Source: DAIDHZ01 sp965370365 (GTDB taxonomy: Bacteria; Chlamydiota; Chlamydiia; Chlamydiales; SM23-39). Taken from it: a DNA stretch of 54,578 bases. A model generated the notes under the pieces. That model had not been told where the DNA came from, did no database searches, and saw nothing but the letters and a program-made list of their open reading frames with translations. Below, one piece after another: positions 23,852-32,972 of this stretch. Within the stretch, counting starts at the first letter, position 1. Each line of letters starts with the position of its first letter. The position numbers and the translations under genes are program-made. Location of the stretch: positions 1 through 54,578 of the forward strand of contig CBDUSP010000002.1 in the NCBI GenBank assembly GCA_965370365.1, in the 5' to 3' direction.

Positions 23852-25845
23852 CCATCACACATCTTCTCAAATTCCTTCTCCGTGAGAACTGAAACTTTGA
23901 GCTTTTTCGCCTTGTCGTATTTTGAACCAGGATCGTCACCAACAAGAACGTAGTCCGTTTTCTTGCTAACAGACCCGGAAACTTTCCCCCCTCTTTCTTT
24001 GATGAGGCTTGCCGCTTCATCTCTTGTATAATTTTCAAGAGTGCCCGTCAAAACAAAGGTTTTCCCTTCAAATACGTGTCCCTTGATTTTTTCCTTCATT
24101 TTTTTTGGCGCGACTCCATGAGAAAGAAGACGCGCAATTTCCTCTCTATTCTCCTTCTCTTGAAAAAATGCGTAGAGTGCCTGCGCCGTTTTATCGCCAA
24201 TTCCCTCAATTGCATTAAACTCATCATCAGTCATCTCAAGAAGGGTATCGAGATTGCGCGCATAGGTTGCAAGCGCGTCTGCTGTCTCTGTACCAACAAA
24301 GGGAATTCCAAGACCCATAATCAGTCGAGAAAGAGGACATTTTTTCGACGCCTCGATGCTTTTTAAAAGGTTTTGGACCGACTTTTCCTTAAACCCCTCA
24401 AGACTAAGGAGATCCGCTTCTGTAAGAAGGTAAATATCTGAAAGACGACTGACGAGACCCTGATCGACGAGTTGTTGGACGACCTTTTCCCCCATATGCT
24501 CAATATCAAGCGCCTTCTTTGATGCGAAGTAGCTAATTTTGCGTAAGCGTTTTCCAAAGCAAGAGGGGTTTGGACAGCGAACGGCGACTTCTCCCTCTTT
24601 GTGGATAACTGTTTCCTCGCAAGTCGGACATTTTTTTGGCATTTTCCAGGCTTTCGTTCCTTTTCCTCTTTTGGACAGATCCACTTCGACAACTTTAGGG
24701 ATCACATCGCCCCCTTTCTCAATCACAACGATGTCGCCAATGCGAATGTCTTTGCGAGAAACTTCATCTTGATTGTGCAGGGTTGCTCTTGAGATTGTGC
24801 TTCCTGAAAGAAGGACAGGCTCTAGCTCAGCCACCGGCGTCAAAACTCCCGTTCTTCCCACCTGCACGGTGATATCGAGGATTTTTGTATGCGCCTGCTC
24901 TGGAGCAAATTTATAGGCAATCGCAAAACGCGGTGTCTTTCCCGTGGCTCCAAGGACTTTACGAAACTGAAAATCATTCACTTTAACAACAATTCCATCG
25001 ATCTCGAAAGGCAGAGATTCTCTCTCTTTTTGGATTTTTTCCGCAAAACGCATAATGCCTTTAAGGTCTTTATCCACATGGATATGCTTTGCTTTTGCAA
25101 TGGGCAGTCCCCACTTTTTAAGAGAAGCAAATAGCTCCTCTTGCGTCTTAACAGAAGAGTGTCCTTCCGCAACTCCATAGCAGAAAATCTCAAGTTTGCG
25201 CTTTGCAACTTCTTTTGGATTCAAAAGCTTTAAAGAGCCTGCTGCCGCATTACGTGGATTGGCAAAAGGATCAAGGCCCGATGTCTCTCTTTCTCGATTA
25301 AGCAGGCTAAATGTCGAAAGGGATAAATAGACCTCTCCCCTCACCTCAAAATCTTCAGGAAAGCCGGAGCCTGACAATGTTAGAGGGATTGAGGGAATCG
25401 TTTTAATGTTTGCACTTACATCATCGCCTCTCCTGCCATTGCCTCGTGTGAGGGCACGAAAAAATTTGCCCTTTTTGTATCGAATGGAAATGGCTGTTCC
25501 ATCCACCTTTAGATCGGAGCAAAACGTGACATTCTTTTTCTCTAAAAGCTTATAGACCCTGTTTAAAAAGTCATCCACCTCATCTTCAGAGTAGGTATTT
25601 GCAAGAGACATCATGGGAGCCATGTGGTCTTCTTGTTTAAATCCTTCCGTTGGAGATTCAGCAACTCTTCTTGCAGGAGAATTATCGATTACATCTTCAG
25701 GATGCTCTTCTTCATAACTTTTGAGCTGCCGCGCTAAATTGTCATATTCTAAATCTGAAATTACCGGCTTCGCCTCATCGTAATAGTGGCGATCATGCTC
25801 GACGAGCTCCTCAACAAGTTTTTGATATTCTTTAAACGTCTTCAT
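23848..25845 (-). CDS. ligA: NAD-dependent DNA ligase
   Basis: A 665-residue LigA, close to the family norm of about 670. The adenylation lysine is in LKVDG (about 120), and RGNGRRGDD precedes the OB fold (LEPVLLSGSTISRATLHN). The zinc finger is CPTC with CPNPSC, then helix-hairpin-helix repeats (MGLGIPFVGTETADAL) and a BRCT domain (GKTFVLTGTLENYTRDEA). It seals nicks in replication and repair. Its ATG overlaps the glgB stop as ATGA, so it is the last gene of that unit. Confidence 0.97.
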   Translation of the reverse strand: MKTFKEYQKLVEELVEHDRHYYDEAKPVISDLEYDNLARQLKSYEEEHPEDVIDNSPARRVAESPTEGFKQEDHMAPMMSLANTYSEDEVDDFLNRVYKLLEKKNVTFCSDLKVDGTAISIRYKKGKFFRALTRGNGRRGDDVSANIKTIPSIPLTLSGSGFPEDFEVRGEVYLSLSTFSLLNRERETSGLDPFANPRNAAAGSLKLLNPKEVAKRKLEIFCYGVAEGHSSVKTQEELFASLKKWGLPIAKAKHIHVDKDLKGIMRFAEKIQKERESLPFEIDGIVVKVNDFQFRKVLGATGKTPRFAIAYKFAPEQAHTKILDITVQVGRTGVLTPVAELEPVLLSGSTISRATLHNQDEVSRKDIRIGDIVVIEKGGDVIPKVVEVDLSKRGKGTKAWKMPKKCPTCEETVIHKEGEVAVRCPNPSCFGKRLRKISYFASKKALDIEHMGEKVVQQLVDQGLVSRLSDIYLLTEADLLSLEGFKEKSVQNLLKSIEASKKCPLSRLIMGLGIPFVGTETADALATYARNLDTLLEMTDDEFNAIEGIGDKTAQALYAFFQEKENREEIARLLSHGVAPKKMKEKIKGHVFEGKTFVLTGTLENYTRDEAASLIKERGGKVSGSVSKKTDYVLVGDDPGSKYDKAKKLKVSVLTEKEFEKMCDG

Positions 25846-27659
25846 TCAATCTCAAAAATTGTGGTCGCAAGCGATGGGACAAACACCGATATGTGAGAGC
25901 TCTGAATGACTGGATCATGCCCCTGTTCGCCTGTTCCCCCATATATTCCAGCATCTGTATTAAAAATTTCGACAACTTTTTTTACGCCTTTTAAATTGAT
26001 CTTATAATCTTGAATGGAGCCCGGCAAAAAATGATGCACAACAAGAAGAGTTGAATCCGATGATTTGCGTAAATAAGAGATCACACTCTGATCGTGATCA
26101 GAAAAATCAACCCACTCATATCCATCCCAAGAAAAATCTCTTTCCCAAAAAGCACTTTTTTCTAAATAGAGATGATTGAGATCGCGCACCATTTTCTGTA
26201 TGCCCTGATGCTGAGGATACTGTAAAAGATGCCAGTCCAACTCTTTTACACAATTCCACTCTTCCCATTGACCAAACTCCCCTCCCATGAAAAGGAGGTT
26301 TTTCCCCGGATGCGCGATCATGTAGCTGTAGAGAAGGCGCGCTCCTGCAAATTTCTCTCCTGGCATTTTGGAAAGCAAGCTCGCCTTTCCATGGACCACC
26401 TCATCATGTGAAAGAGGACAAACAAAGCGTTCTGAAAAAGCGTACATCATTCCAAAAGTAAGTTCATTTTGGTGGTTTTTACGGTCCTCAAAGCTTCTTG
26501 ATGTGTAGCGAAGTGTATCGTTCATCCACCCCATGTTCCACTTTAAATCAAAGCCCAGAGTCTCTGTTACTCCCTTAAAGGCAGAAGCTTCTTCAGCAAT
26601 CATCAAAGCGCCCGGCACTCTTTCATGAACGACCGCATTTAAACGCTTTAGAAAAGCAATCGCCTCGAGATTGTGGTTTTCTCCATTTATATTCGGCTCC
26701 CACTCCCCTTTTTTTCGTCCATAATCGAGATGAAGCATCGAGGAAACAGCATCAACGCGGATTCCATCAACATGCATTGTTTCCAGCCAAAAAAGGACGC
26801 TTACAATCAGAAAATTCTGCACTTGCTTATTTCCATAATCGAAAATCGCGGTATTCCAATGAGGATGAAATCCTTTTCTTAAATCCTCATGTTCGAAAAG
26901 CGCTGTCCCATCAAATCTGTGGAGGGAAAAATCGTCGATAGGAAAGTGAGCCGGTACCCAATCCAAAATCACACCAATGCCAACTGCGTGCATATGGTCA
27001 ACGAAAAACTGAAAATCCGACACCGACCCAAATCTGCTTGTGACAGAAAAAAAACCCGTAACTTGATATCCCCAGGACTCATCTAAAGGATGCTCCGTAA
27101 TAGGGAGAAGCTCAACATGCGTGAATCCCATGTTAGAGCAGTACGCGCTGAGTTCTTTCGCAATCTCCCGATAATTCATTCCTTTTTTCCAGGAACCCAA
27201 ATGCACTTCGTAAATGTTCATTGGCCGGTTTAAGGAAAGGCTTTTCCTCTTTTGAATCCACGCGCTGTCTGTCCAAGCAAATGTATCCACATCCGCAACA
27301 ATCGACCCTGTTTTAGGCCGTAGCTCAGAGTAAAAAGCAAACGGATCGCTTTTGATTAAAAGCGATCCGTTTTTAGAGAGAATTGCGAATCGATACTTTT
27401 GACCAATATCCATTCCCGGAACAAAAAGTTCCCAAGTCCCGGAGCTCTTAACATTGCGCAAAGAGAAACGCTTTCCGCTTGCGAGAAGACAAACCTCTTT
27501 AGCATTTGGCGCCCAAAGAGCAAACAAAACTCCAGACACACCTTCATGGGTTTTGCGCCTTGCACCAAGAACTTTATAAAGCTCGTAGTGACAGCCTTGG
27601 GCGAACAAGGCGATATCCTCTTCGGAAATCCAATTCTTATTTGCGAGATCTACGTCCAT
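25842..27659 (-). CDS. glgB: 1,4-alpha-glucan branching enzyme
   Basis: A GH13 branching enzyme of about 605 residues. A CBM48-like N-domain (YKVLGARRK, FALWAPNAKEVCLL) precedes the catalytic barrel with DWVPAHF, the nucleophile Asp in DGIRVDAVSSML, acid Glu in MIAEEASAF, and LSHDEVVHGK. It lacks the extra N-terminal domain of the 720-residue enzymes. It makes alpha-1,6 branches in glycogen, which chlamydiae store. The ATG at 27659 is preferred; a TTG at 27677 would enlarge the overlap with the upstream membrane-protein gene. Confidence 0.94.
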   Translation of the reverse strand: MDVDLANKNWISEEDIALFAQGCHYELYKVLGARRKTHEGVSGVLFALWAPNAKEVCLLASGKRFSLRNVKSSGTWELFVPGMDIGQKYRFAILSKNGSLLIKSDPFAFYSELRPKTGSIVADVDTFAWTDSAWIQKRKSLSLNRPMNIYEVHLGSWKKGMNYREIAKELSAYCSNMGFTHVELLPITEHPLDESWGYQVTGFFSVTSRFGSVSDFQFFVDHMHAVGIGVILDWVPAHFPIDDFSLHRFDGTALFEHEDLRKGFHPHWNTAIFDYGNKQVQNFLIVSVLFWLETMHVDGIRVDAVSSMLHLDYGRKKGEWEPNINGENHNLEAIAFLKRLNAVVHERVPGALMIAEEASAFKGVTETLGFDLKWNMGWMNDTLRYTSRSFEDRKNHQNELTFGMMYAFSERFVCPLSHDEVVHGKASLLSKMPGEKFAGARLLYSYMIAHPGKNLLFMGGEFGQWEEWNCVKELDWHLLQYPQHQGIQKMVRDLNHLYLEKSAFWERDFSWDGYEWVDFSDHDQSVISYLRKSSDSTLLVVHHFLPGSIQDYKINLKGVKKVVEIFNTDAGIYGGTGEQGHDPVIQSSHISVFVPSLATTIFEIE

Positions 27660-27975
27660 AAAAAATAAAGAGTCCAACGCCTAAAACGATTAAAACAATC
27701 CCACCAATTTGCAAATTCTCTGCCAGATTTGAGTAGTAAGCAATTTGATCATGGGCATCGGCAATTTTTCGATCCGCTGACTTTGTAAATTGCTTTCCAA
27801 CTTCTTCTGATATTGGATTCAAAGAAAAAAGAGATTTTCCTCGACTTAGTTTTTTCTCAGCACCTGAAAGTTCAATCTTTCCCTGTGCCACCTGATCCTT
27901 GATATAGTAAGCCCCTCCAATCATTAGAGCGCCAACCACAACCAAGACTATAGAAATAATTTTTTTGAAATTCAT
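27637..27975 (-). CDS. Small two-segment membrane protein (hypothetical)
   Basis: A 112-residue protein with a hydrophobic segment at each end (about 5-25 and 87-106) and a charged middle of some 60 residues (KKLSRGKSLFS, KSADRKIADAHD). It resembles small DUF3185-type proteins in layout, though the assignment is weak. The end overlaps the start of glgB, so it may be the first gene of a membrane protein/glgB/ligA unit. Confidence 0.65.
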   Translation of the reverse strand: MNFKKIISIVLVVVGALMIGGAYYIKDQVAQGKIELSGAEKKLSRGKSLFSLNPISEEVGKQFTKSADRKIADAHDQIAYYSNLAENLQIGGIVLIVLGVGLFIFYGRRSRK

Positions 27976-27999
27976 ACATCCTCACGCAAGTAAATCCTA

Positions 28000-28070
28000 A
28001 TAGCCGTTTAAATTTAATTTTGCAGCTTTGGGCTAGCGCCAAAGCTGCAAAATTAAATTTAAACGACTAT
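28000..28070. repeat. Near-perfect 71-bp palindrome
   Basis: Bases 28000-28031 pair with 28039-28070 with one mismatch (28004/28066), around the loop GCTAGCG. It lies between two divergent genes and no T-tract follows on either strand, so it is not an obvious terminator. It has no sequence similarity to the other inverted repeats in the window. Confidence 0.85.
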
Positions 28071-28236
28071 ATTTCAGAGATACACGAAAAAAAATTTTTT
28101 GAAAAATGAAAATTCTTCTTGCATGAATAAAAAATTTCTTACATCAGTAATGGTAAAAGATGAGAAAAGCGGGCGGACCCATCCTCAAAAGGTTCACATG
28201 AGCGGATCTCTTCTCAAGCTAACGAAGGAATGTTAC

Positions 28237-28605
28237 ATGAAGAAAAAAGCAAAGAAAAAAGCCGTTAAGAAAAAGGCTGTAAAGAGAAAAGTTGTTAAGA
28301 AAAAAGTCGTAAAGAAAAAAGTTGTTAAGAAAAAAGCCAAGAGATCAGGAACTAGAAAGGCATCAGGTCTTACAAAAATTACTTACGCCATTACCCCCGA
28401 ACTTACAGAGATCGTTGGAAAAGGGCCACATACACGTCCTCAGATCGTGAAAAAATTATGGGTCTATATTAAAGCGAAGAAGTGCCAAGATACAAAAAAT
28501 CGACGCATGATTAATCCCGACGATAAATTGTCAAAAGTAATCGGGAAAAAGCCTGTTGACATGTTGAAGCTCGCAACGCATATCAGCAAGCACATCAAAA
28601 AATAA
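28237..28605 (+). CDS. SWIB/MDM2-domain protein with lysine-rich histone-like N-terminus
   Basis: The first 45 residues are repeated KKKAVKKK-type units resembling eukaryotic H1 tails and chlamydial histone-like proteins. The SWIB domain follows (TYAITPELTEIVG, RPQIVKKLWVYIKAK, NRRMINPDDKLSKVIG, DMLKLATHISKH). SWIB proteins are rare in bacteria but standard in chlamydiae (CT_460), where they are thought to act on chromatin. The ATG at 28237 has AAGGAA six bases ahead; an in-frame ATG at 28099 would add 46 less conserved residues. Confidence 0.92.
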   Translation: MKKKAKKKAVKKKAVKRKVVKKKVVKKKVVKKKAKRSGTRKASGLTKITYAITPELTEIVGKGPHTRPQIVKKLWVYIKAKKCQDTKNRRMINPDDKLSKVIGKKPVDMLKLATHISKHIKK

Positions 28606-28619
28606 TTTTACTTTTCTTG

Positions 28620-28651
28620 AAGGGCCCCTTAATCAAGAGGCCCTTATTTTT
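28620..28651 (+). terminator. Rho-independent terminator of the SWIB gene
   Basis: Stem AAGGGCC (28620-28626) pairs with GGCCCTT (28639-28645), followed by ATTTTTA. It lies 15 bp after the stop. The following 200 bp up to the transporter gene show no other feature. Confidence 0.85.
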
Positions 28652-28851
28652 ATCAAAAACTCCCGATTATTTCACTCTTGTTTCTATAGAGGAGTCCCCC
28701 TATACAAAAATCATATTAATAAAATCTTTCGTACAAAGAAGAGCAAAATAAGGGTAGCGCTAAAGCATTTGCAATTGATATCATCTGTCCAATTCTGAGA
28801 AAACCCGGAAGACACCCCGGATAGGGTCAAAAAATTTGAAGGGAGAGAACA

Positions 28852-30150
28852 TTGCTATTTTTCAACAGGAACAAGCCAAAAGAAGCCCGATCAAAATATC
28901 GCTGGATCATTGCCGGTCTCATCTTTTTCATTACTCTTGTTAACTTTATAGATAGGTCAGCGATCTCCTTTATCATCGAGCCTCTTAAACAAGAGTTTCA
29001 CCTTACAGATACTGAATTCGGAATGATCCTTTCTGCCTTTGGGGTGGGTTATTTTCTTCTTACAGTGATCGGAGGCTTTCTTGTCGATAAACTAGGCCCG
29101 CGCTTGATTTGGCCCATTGCTGCTGTTTGCTGGTCCCTATGTGTTTGTTTCCTTGGGTTTGCTGTTGGGTTTTGGAGCTTTATTGGGATTCGCTTTCTCC
29201 TTGGTGTCGCAGAGGGCCCTCATTTCCCCGCAATGTCTCGATCCATCAGTAACTGGCTATCCCCATCGGAAAGGGCACGTGCGCTCTCTTTGGGGCTTGT
29301 TGCAATCCCCGTCTCATCTGTTATTGGGGCTCCGATTATCTCATATCTTGTCGCAGACTATGGCTGGAGACCGATGTTCTTTATCATCAGCTCTCTCGGA
29401 ATTATTTGGGCCCTTGTTTGGTATTGGTTATTTAGAGACAAACCAGAAGACTCCGCCTATGTAAATAAAGCAGAAAGAGAGTATATCGCCACCCCATCTT
29501 CGAATGGTGAGGAGCATCAAGAAATTTCTAAACCTTGGCGATTTATCTTAACGCATCCTGTCTTGATCGCAAATAACATCGCTTACTTTGCCTTTGGTTA
29601 TATGTTGTTTTTTGCCACCTTGTGGCTCCCGGGATACTTTTCGTCTCAATATGGCCTAACCCTAAAGGCCGTCGGTTGGTATCTCACAATCCCATGGCTT
29701 GCAGGAACTGTTTTCTTAAAAGCCGGAGGGATCCTCTCCGATTATCTCTACAAAAAAACAGGAAGACATCGGGTGGCTCGATCCCATTTGATCTGGGGAA
29801 GCCAACTCTTAGCTGCGATTTCGTTTCTCATCTTGAGCTTTACAAACTCCCTCCCCCTCTCCATCCTTTTCCTTAGCTTAGGTCTTGGATTCGGCCTGAT
29901 GCCACAGTCCATTTTCTTCAGTGTGAATATCGATGTTGCAAAGAATTCTGTTGGATCCGCGCAAGGGGTCACCTCTGGCTGCCTCTCGCTTGCGGGCATT
30001 ATTGCTCCGGCTATGACCGGGTGGCTCATCGATATGACAGGGAACTTTCAAGGAGCGTTTCTCCTTCTTGCAGGTCTCACAGGCATTTCCGTAGTGACTG
30101 TGCTCCTCTTCCACCATCCCGATCGCAAGTGGTCTCCTCGCGCAGCCTAG
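28852..30150 (+). CDS. MFS transporter, anion:cation symporter (hexuronate/glucarate permease-like) type
   Basis: A 432-residue protein with 12 hydrophobic segments. NFIDRSAISFIIEPLKQEF and the loop motif GGFLVDKLGPR are those of the ACS family (ExuT, GudP, phthalate permeases). RFLLGVAEGPHFPAMSR matches the family's fourth-helix motif. The substrate is probably an organic or sugar acid anion, but cannot be named. The TTG start at 28852 is backed by GGGAG six bases upstream. An imperfect inverted repeat begins at its stop. Confidence 0.85.
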   Translation: MLFFNRNKPKEARSKYRWIIAGLIFFITLVNFIDRSAISFIIEPLKQEFHLTDTEFGMILSAFGVGYFLLTVIGGFLVDKLGPRLIWPIAAVCWSLCVCFLGFAVGFWSFIGIRFLLGVAEGPHFPAMSRSISNWLSPSERARALSLGLVAIPVSSVIGAPIISYLVADYGWRPMFFIISSLGIIWALVWYWLFRDKPEDSAYVNKAEREYIATPSSNGEEHQEISKPWRFILTHPVLIANNIAYFAFGYMLFFATLWLPGYFSSQYGLTLKAVGWYLTIPWLAGTVFLKAGGILSDYLYKKTGRHRVARSHLIWGSQLLAAISFLILSFTNSLPLSILFLSLGLGFGLMPQSIFFSVNIDVAKNSVGSAQGVTSGCLSLAGIIAPAMTGWLIDMTGNFQGAFLLLAGLTGISVVTVLLFHHPDRKWSPRAA

Positions 30151-30199
30151 GTAGTGTCGTCAAAATCGACGAACCCTGCGTTTGATGACACACCACCTA
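30148..30199. repeat. Imperfect inverted repeat after the MFS gene
   Basis: TAGGTAGTGT at 30148-30157, including the stop codon, faces ACACCACCTA at 30190-30199 with one mismatch. The inner pairing is weaker. It may serve as a transcription terminator, but no T-run follows. Confidence 0.45.
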
Positions 30200-30266
30200 G
30201 CATCTTAATTCTCCATGAGCTATACGAAAAAAAAGGGCTTATACCCAACAACGTGGAGAATTTTTT

Positions 30267-30404
30267 ATGCACCAATTTCTTGGACCAGTCATTTCAATTA
30301 TAGCGGGTATTCTCGTGTTAATTTACCCAAAGATATTAAACTACGTCGTAGCGGTCTATCTGATCGTATTTGGCGTTGTGGAGCTCTTCGCTAAATTCCA
30401 GTAA
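30267..30404 (+). CDS. Small membrane protein, DUF3096-like
   Basis: A 45-residue frame: ISIIAGILVLIYPKILNYVV then AVYLIVFGVVELF. Two short hydrophobic helices around a YP turn match the DUF3096 small protein family, whose function is unknown. The ATG at 30267 is preceded by GTGGAGAA, and the space to the next gene is 46 bp. It is easily missed because of its length. Confidence 0.75.
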   Translation: MHQFLGPVISIIAGILVLIYPKILNYVVAVYLIVFGVVELFAKFQ

Positions 30405-30450
30405 GAGTGGTTTACGAAAGGAACCTCTTTGTGATACACTTCGCTAGATT

Positions 30451-31497
30451 ATGATCTGGCCGATATATAGTTTCTTCGTTTTTCTCATGAGCATCTGGCA
30501 TCCGCAAGAAGCCTCCGCCATGAGTAAAAAGACACATGCGCTTCCTTTTAAGAACGAAGCGATTGGTGTTCAAACCTTTAAGTATGAAGATGAGACGAGA
30601 AATCGTCCCGTTCTTGTTGAGCTTTGGTATCCAACAGATGAAGGAGTTGCCTCTCATCAGGTGGAAGAAGATGTTTGGGTTCACCCGAAAGAAGCAAGAG
30701 ACGTCGCCCTATCCTCCAAAATATCCTCTTATCCCCTGATCTTAATGTCTCATGGGATGCGTGGCGAGCGAAGAGAAAGAACGTGGCTCGCTGACGCGCT
30801 CGCACGCCAAGGCTACTTGGTAGCCTCAGTCGAGCATTATGGAGACACCTGGCGCAAGTACGACCCTCTGATGAGCTTTAAATTCTGGGAAAGAGCAAAA
30901 GACATCTCTTTTTCTCTCTCTCGTCTTCTTGAAAACCCGAATCTAAAAAGCCGCATCGACACAAACCGCATTGGGTTTGTTGGCTACTCCATGGGCGGAA
31001 TGACAGGACTTGCCTTAGCTGGCGCGCAAGCAAAGTATGCCCAAGCAATTGCTAAAGTGCAGTATGAGCAAACAAAAGAGATCTCTTTAGAGGAGTTTAA
31101 TGGGCTTGATTTTTCTGAGGCAGAAAAAAACTATCAAGAACCTAGAATCCACTCGATTTTGCTGATTTGCCCTGCAACATTTGCCTATCTCCCCGAAGCG
31201 CTTAAAAGTGTTAAAACCCCGATCGGAATGATCGCCTCTCTAGATGATGAGATCCTTCCACACGCTGATCATGCTGCAAAAATCATGGAGCATGCACCGC
31301 CGCGAAAGACAAAGCTCATGAAAAACAAGACATCTCACTATGCCTTTCTAAACAAAATGACAAAGAAAGGGTGTGAAGTTCTCCAAAAAGGGGTTAAAGA
31401 TCCCATAGATTGGCAACCCGTTCATCAAGAAACAACAGACTTCACCATCCAATACTTTGAAGACACGCTTCCTGCTAAAAAAGCGCAGAACAAGTAA
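30451..31497 (+). CDS. Exported alpha/beta hydrolase (PAF-acetylhydrolase/dienelactone-hydrolase-like)
   Basis: A signal-peptide-like N-terminus (IWPIYSFFVFLMSIW) is followed by a hydrolase domain: VELWYPTDEG, LMSHGMRGERRERTWLADAL, the nucleophile in GFVGYSMGGMTGLAL (about 172-186), the acid in MIASLDDEILP and the histidine in KTSHYAFLNKM. The pattern fits lipases/esterases of the PAF-AH II-like group. It is probably periplasmic or secreted. The 3' end is followed by a terminus of the dispersed repeat. Confidence 0.78.
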   Translation: MIWPIYSFFVFLMSIWHPQEASAMSKKTHALPFKNEAIGVQTFKYEDETRNRPVLVELWYPTDEGVASHQVEEDVWVHPKEARDVALSSKISSYPLILMSHGMRGERRERTWLADALARQGYLVASVEHYGDTWRKYDPLMSFKFWERAKDISFSLSRLLENPNLKSRIDTNRIGFVGYSMGGMTGLALAGAQAKYAQAIAKVQYEQTKEISLEEFNGLDFSEAEKNYQEPRIHSILLICPATFAYLPEALKSVKTPIGMIASLDDEILPHADHAAKIMEHAPPRKTKLMKNKTSHYAFLNKMTKKGCEVLQKGVKDPIDWQPVHQETTDFTIQYFEDTLPAKKAQNK

Positions 31498-31536
31498 TAC
31501 TGGCAGGTTTTTAACATCGCCCAAATCATTGCTGCT

Positions 31537-31562
31537 TTCGTCGTTGTTCAGTGTCTCCTTTA
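31537..31562. repeat. Isolated terminus of the dispersed hairpin element (left of RING-like gene)
   Basis: GTTGTTCAGTGTCTCCT matches the right terminus of copy C (GTTATTCAGTGTCTCCT) at 16 of 17 positions. No matching left half is seen, so this is a truncated copy. The element it belonged to would have extended to the left. Confidence 0.6.
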
Positions 31563-31697
31563 CCTTTGACATCCAAAGGTTTTACTGGAAAAGGCGGTTC
31601 AGAAAAAAGGTCTGGAGCACCCGGGGACTTAGAAAAATGAATAGACTTATAGTACTCGTAAAAAACAGCCACTTTTAACTTAAAAAGGATTTATACC

Positions 31698-32912
31698 ATG
31701 ACTACAGTTATGCCATTAAAGCCAGTCAATCATAACTCCGCACCACAGGATCAGTGTTACATGTGTCGGGAGAATTTCCAGACGGATAATAGTAAACTGG
31801 AAGGGATTCTCTCCCATTCCCATCCTGACCCTGTTCAGCCAAATATCCATCCTCTCCATGCAGTCTGTGCTCAGGGGCTCTTTACCAATAAAAGCAACGC
31901 ACTGATTGCGCAGATAAGGACGAAGTCGCTAGATTTTGGAATCCATAATCCTTGGCCCGATTTTGACAACACAGTCACTTGTGGGATATGCAAAGTCCCA
32001 ATCTCTCTCCCTCCCTCCCTCACCTCCTCAAGCTCTTCATCTCAAGAAAACAGATGGTCAGTAGGTGCAAAAGTTTTGGGGAAGTTAATCACTGCAGTAT
32101 CGTCGCAAGCCATGATTGGTCCCCTCGTGGACGCGTTGTGCCAGGAAGTCGTAGTAAAGCGCTTTAACGTAGACCCCTCCGTTAAGAATAGTCCTCTTCT
32201 TACGGCTGTGAAGATAGCCGGTCGTATGCTTATGTATTCTTTTGTTACTTCGGGATTTCTTAGAAACACAGTCAATGATTACATGCGGCTCACCTCTTCT
32301 CCGGAGCAAGCGAACAGCATATTAGAACGATTGACCCGCTGGAAATGGTCGCTGCCTGTGACATTAGCCAGCTTAGCAGCTGCGAAAGTGGTGGTGAGTT
32401 ACGGTCTTATTCATAATTCTCAGGCAGCCAAACTAGACAACGATTTTCTTAAGGAATTGTTTGTAGGAGTAATGGGTTGGGGGCCTTTGTTGCTTGAATG
32501 GCAGATGAACATCCGCAGTCCATTCAACGAATTCTATCACGAATTTATAAATGATTTTCCGAACCCTTTATATAAAGATCAGCTCACAAGATTCATGCTC
32601 TCTATTACTTCGGATAGCTTTGAAGAACTTGCAAAAGATATATCTCAAAAAAAATCACACAGATTAGAGGAATACAAGTACCAACTCGAATGTATTCTTG
32701 AGGCTTCGGAGATGTTTCGGCCATACGTGAGGCATCTGGCGGACGATGAAAGAGGTGTTCCGACCGACGATGTGATGAAGCTGCTGAAAGAAATTTTTAT
32801 AGCGAACTGGAACAGTATTTGCCAGAAGGCATTTGAAACGCAAGAACTGGACTTTACAGAGGAGATTATCAAGCATTTGCAACCAACGGCACAAGCAGCT
32901 GCTGCTACTTGA
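31698..32912 (+). CDS. RING-like zinc-binding protein with hydrophobic segment (candidate effector)
   Basis: No named family recognised. The N-terminal 100 residues hold C20-x2-C23, H51-x2-H54-x2-C57 and C95-x2-C98, an order close to a RING-H2 finger except that the third ligand is unclear (His40 or His42 could serve). A serine run separates this from a 300-residue C-terminal part with a hydrophobic stretch (LPVTLASLAAAKVVVSY, about 215-231). RING domains recruit E2 ubiquitin-conjugating enzymes and are known among secreted bacterial proteins. AAGGA lies nine bases before the ATG. Repeat ends lie on both sides. Confidence 0.6.
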   Translation: MTTVMPLKPVNHNSAPQDQCYMCRENFQTDNSKLEGILSHSHPDPVQPNIHPLHAVCAQGLFTNKSNALIAQIRTKSLDFGIHNPWPDFDNTVTCGICKVPISLPPSLTSSSSSSQENRWSVGAKVLGKLITAVSSQAMIGPLVDALCQEVVVKRFNVDPSVKNSPLLTAVKIAGRMLMYSFVTSGFLRNTVNDYMRLTSSPEQANSILERLTRWKWSLPVTLASLAAAKVVVSYGLIHNSQAAKLDNDFLKELFVGVMGWGPLLLEWQMNIRSPFNEFYHEFINDFPNPLYKDQLTRFMLSITSDSFEELAKDISQKKSHRLEEYKYQLECILEASEMFRPYVRHLADDERGVPTDDVMKLLKEIFIANWNSICQKAFETQELDFTEEIIKHLQPTAQAAAAT

Positions 32913-32936
32913 GAGACACTGAACAATTGCTTTGCC
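32911..32936. repeat. Isolated terminus of the dispersed hairpin element (right of RING-like gene)
   Basis: GAGACACTGAACAATTGCTTTGCC matches the left terminus of the family, and it starts directly at the stop codon of the RING-like gene. The rest of the element is absent; the sterol reductase gene ends 60 bp further on. Confidence 0.65.
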
Positions 32937-32972
32937 CCCTAACTCCAAGTTTTGAGTTGATTTGGGTATAAC

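Noticed and set aside
28000..28070. Terminator
   Set aside because: It lies between divergent gene starts and has no T-tract on either strand.
28099..28236. A 46-codon N-terminal extension of the SWIB protein
   Set aside because: The AAGGAA-preceded ATG at 28237 leads directly into the lysine-rich tail typical of the family; the extension is not basic in the same way and lies near the palindrome.
31537..32936. The RING-like gene as cargo of one transposon
   Set aside because: The two flanking ends face outward (right-type end on the left, left-type end on the right), so they cannot be the two ends of one element around the gene.
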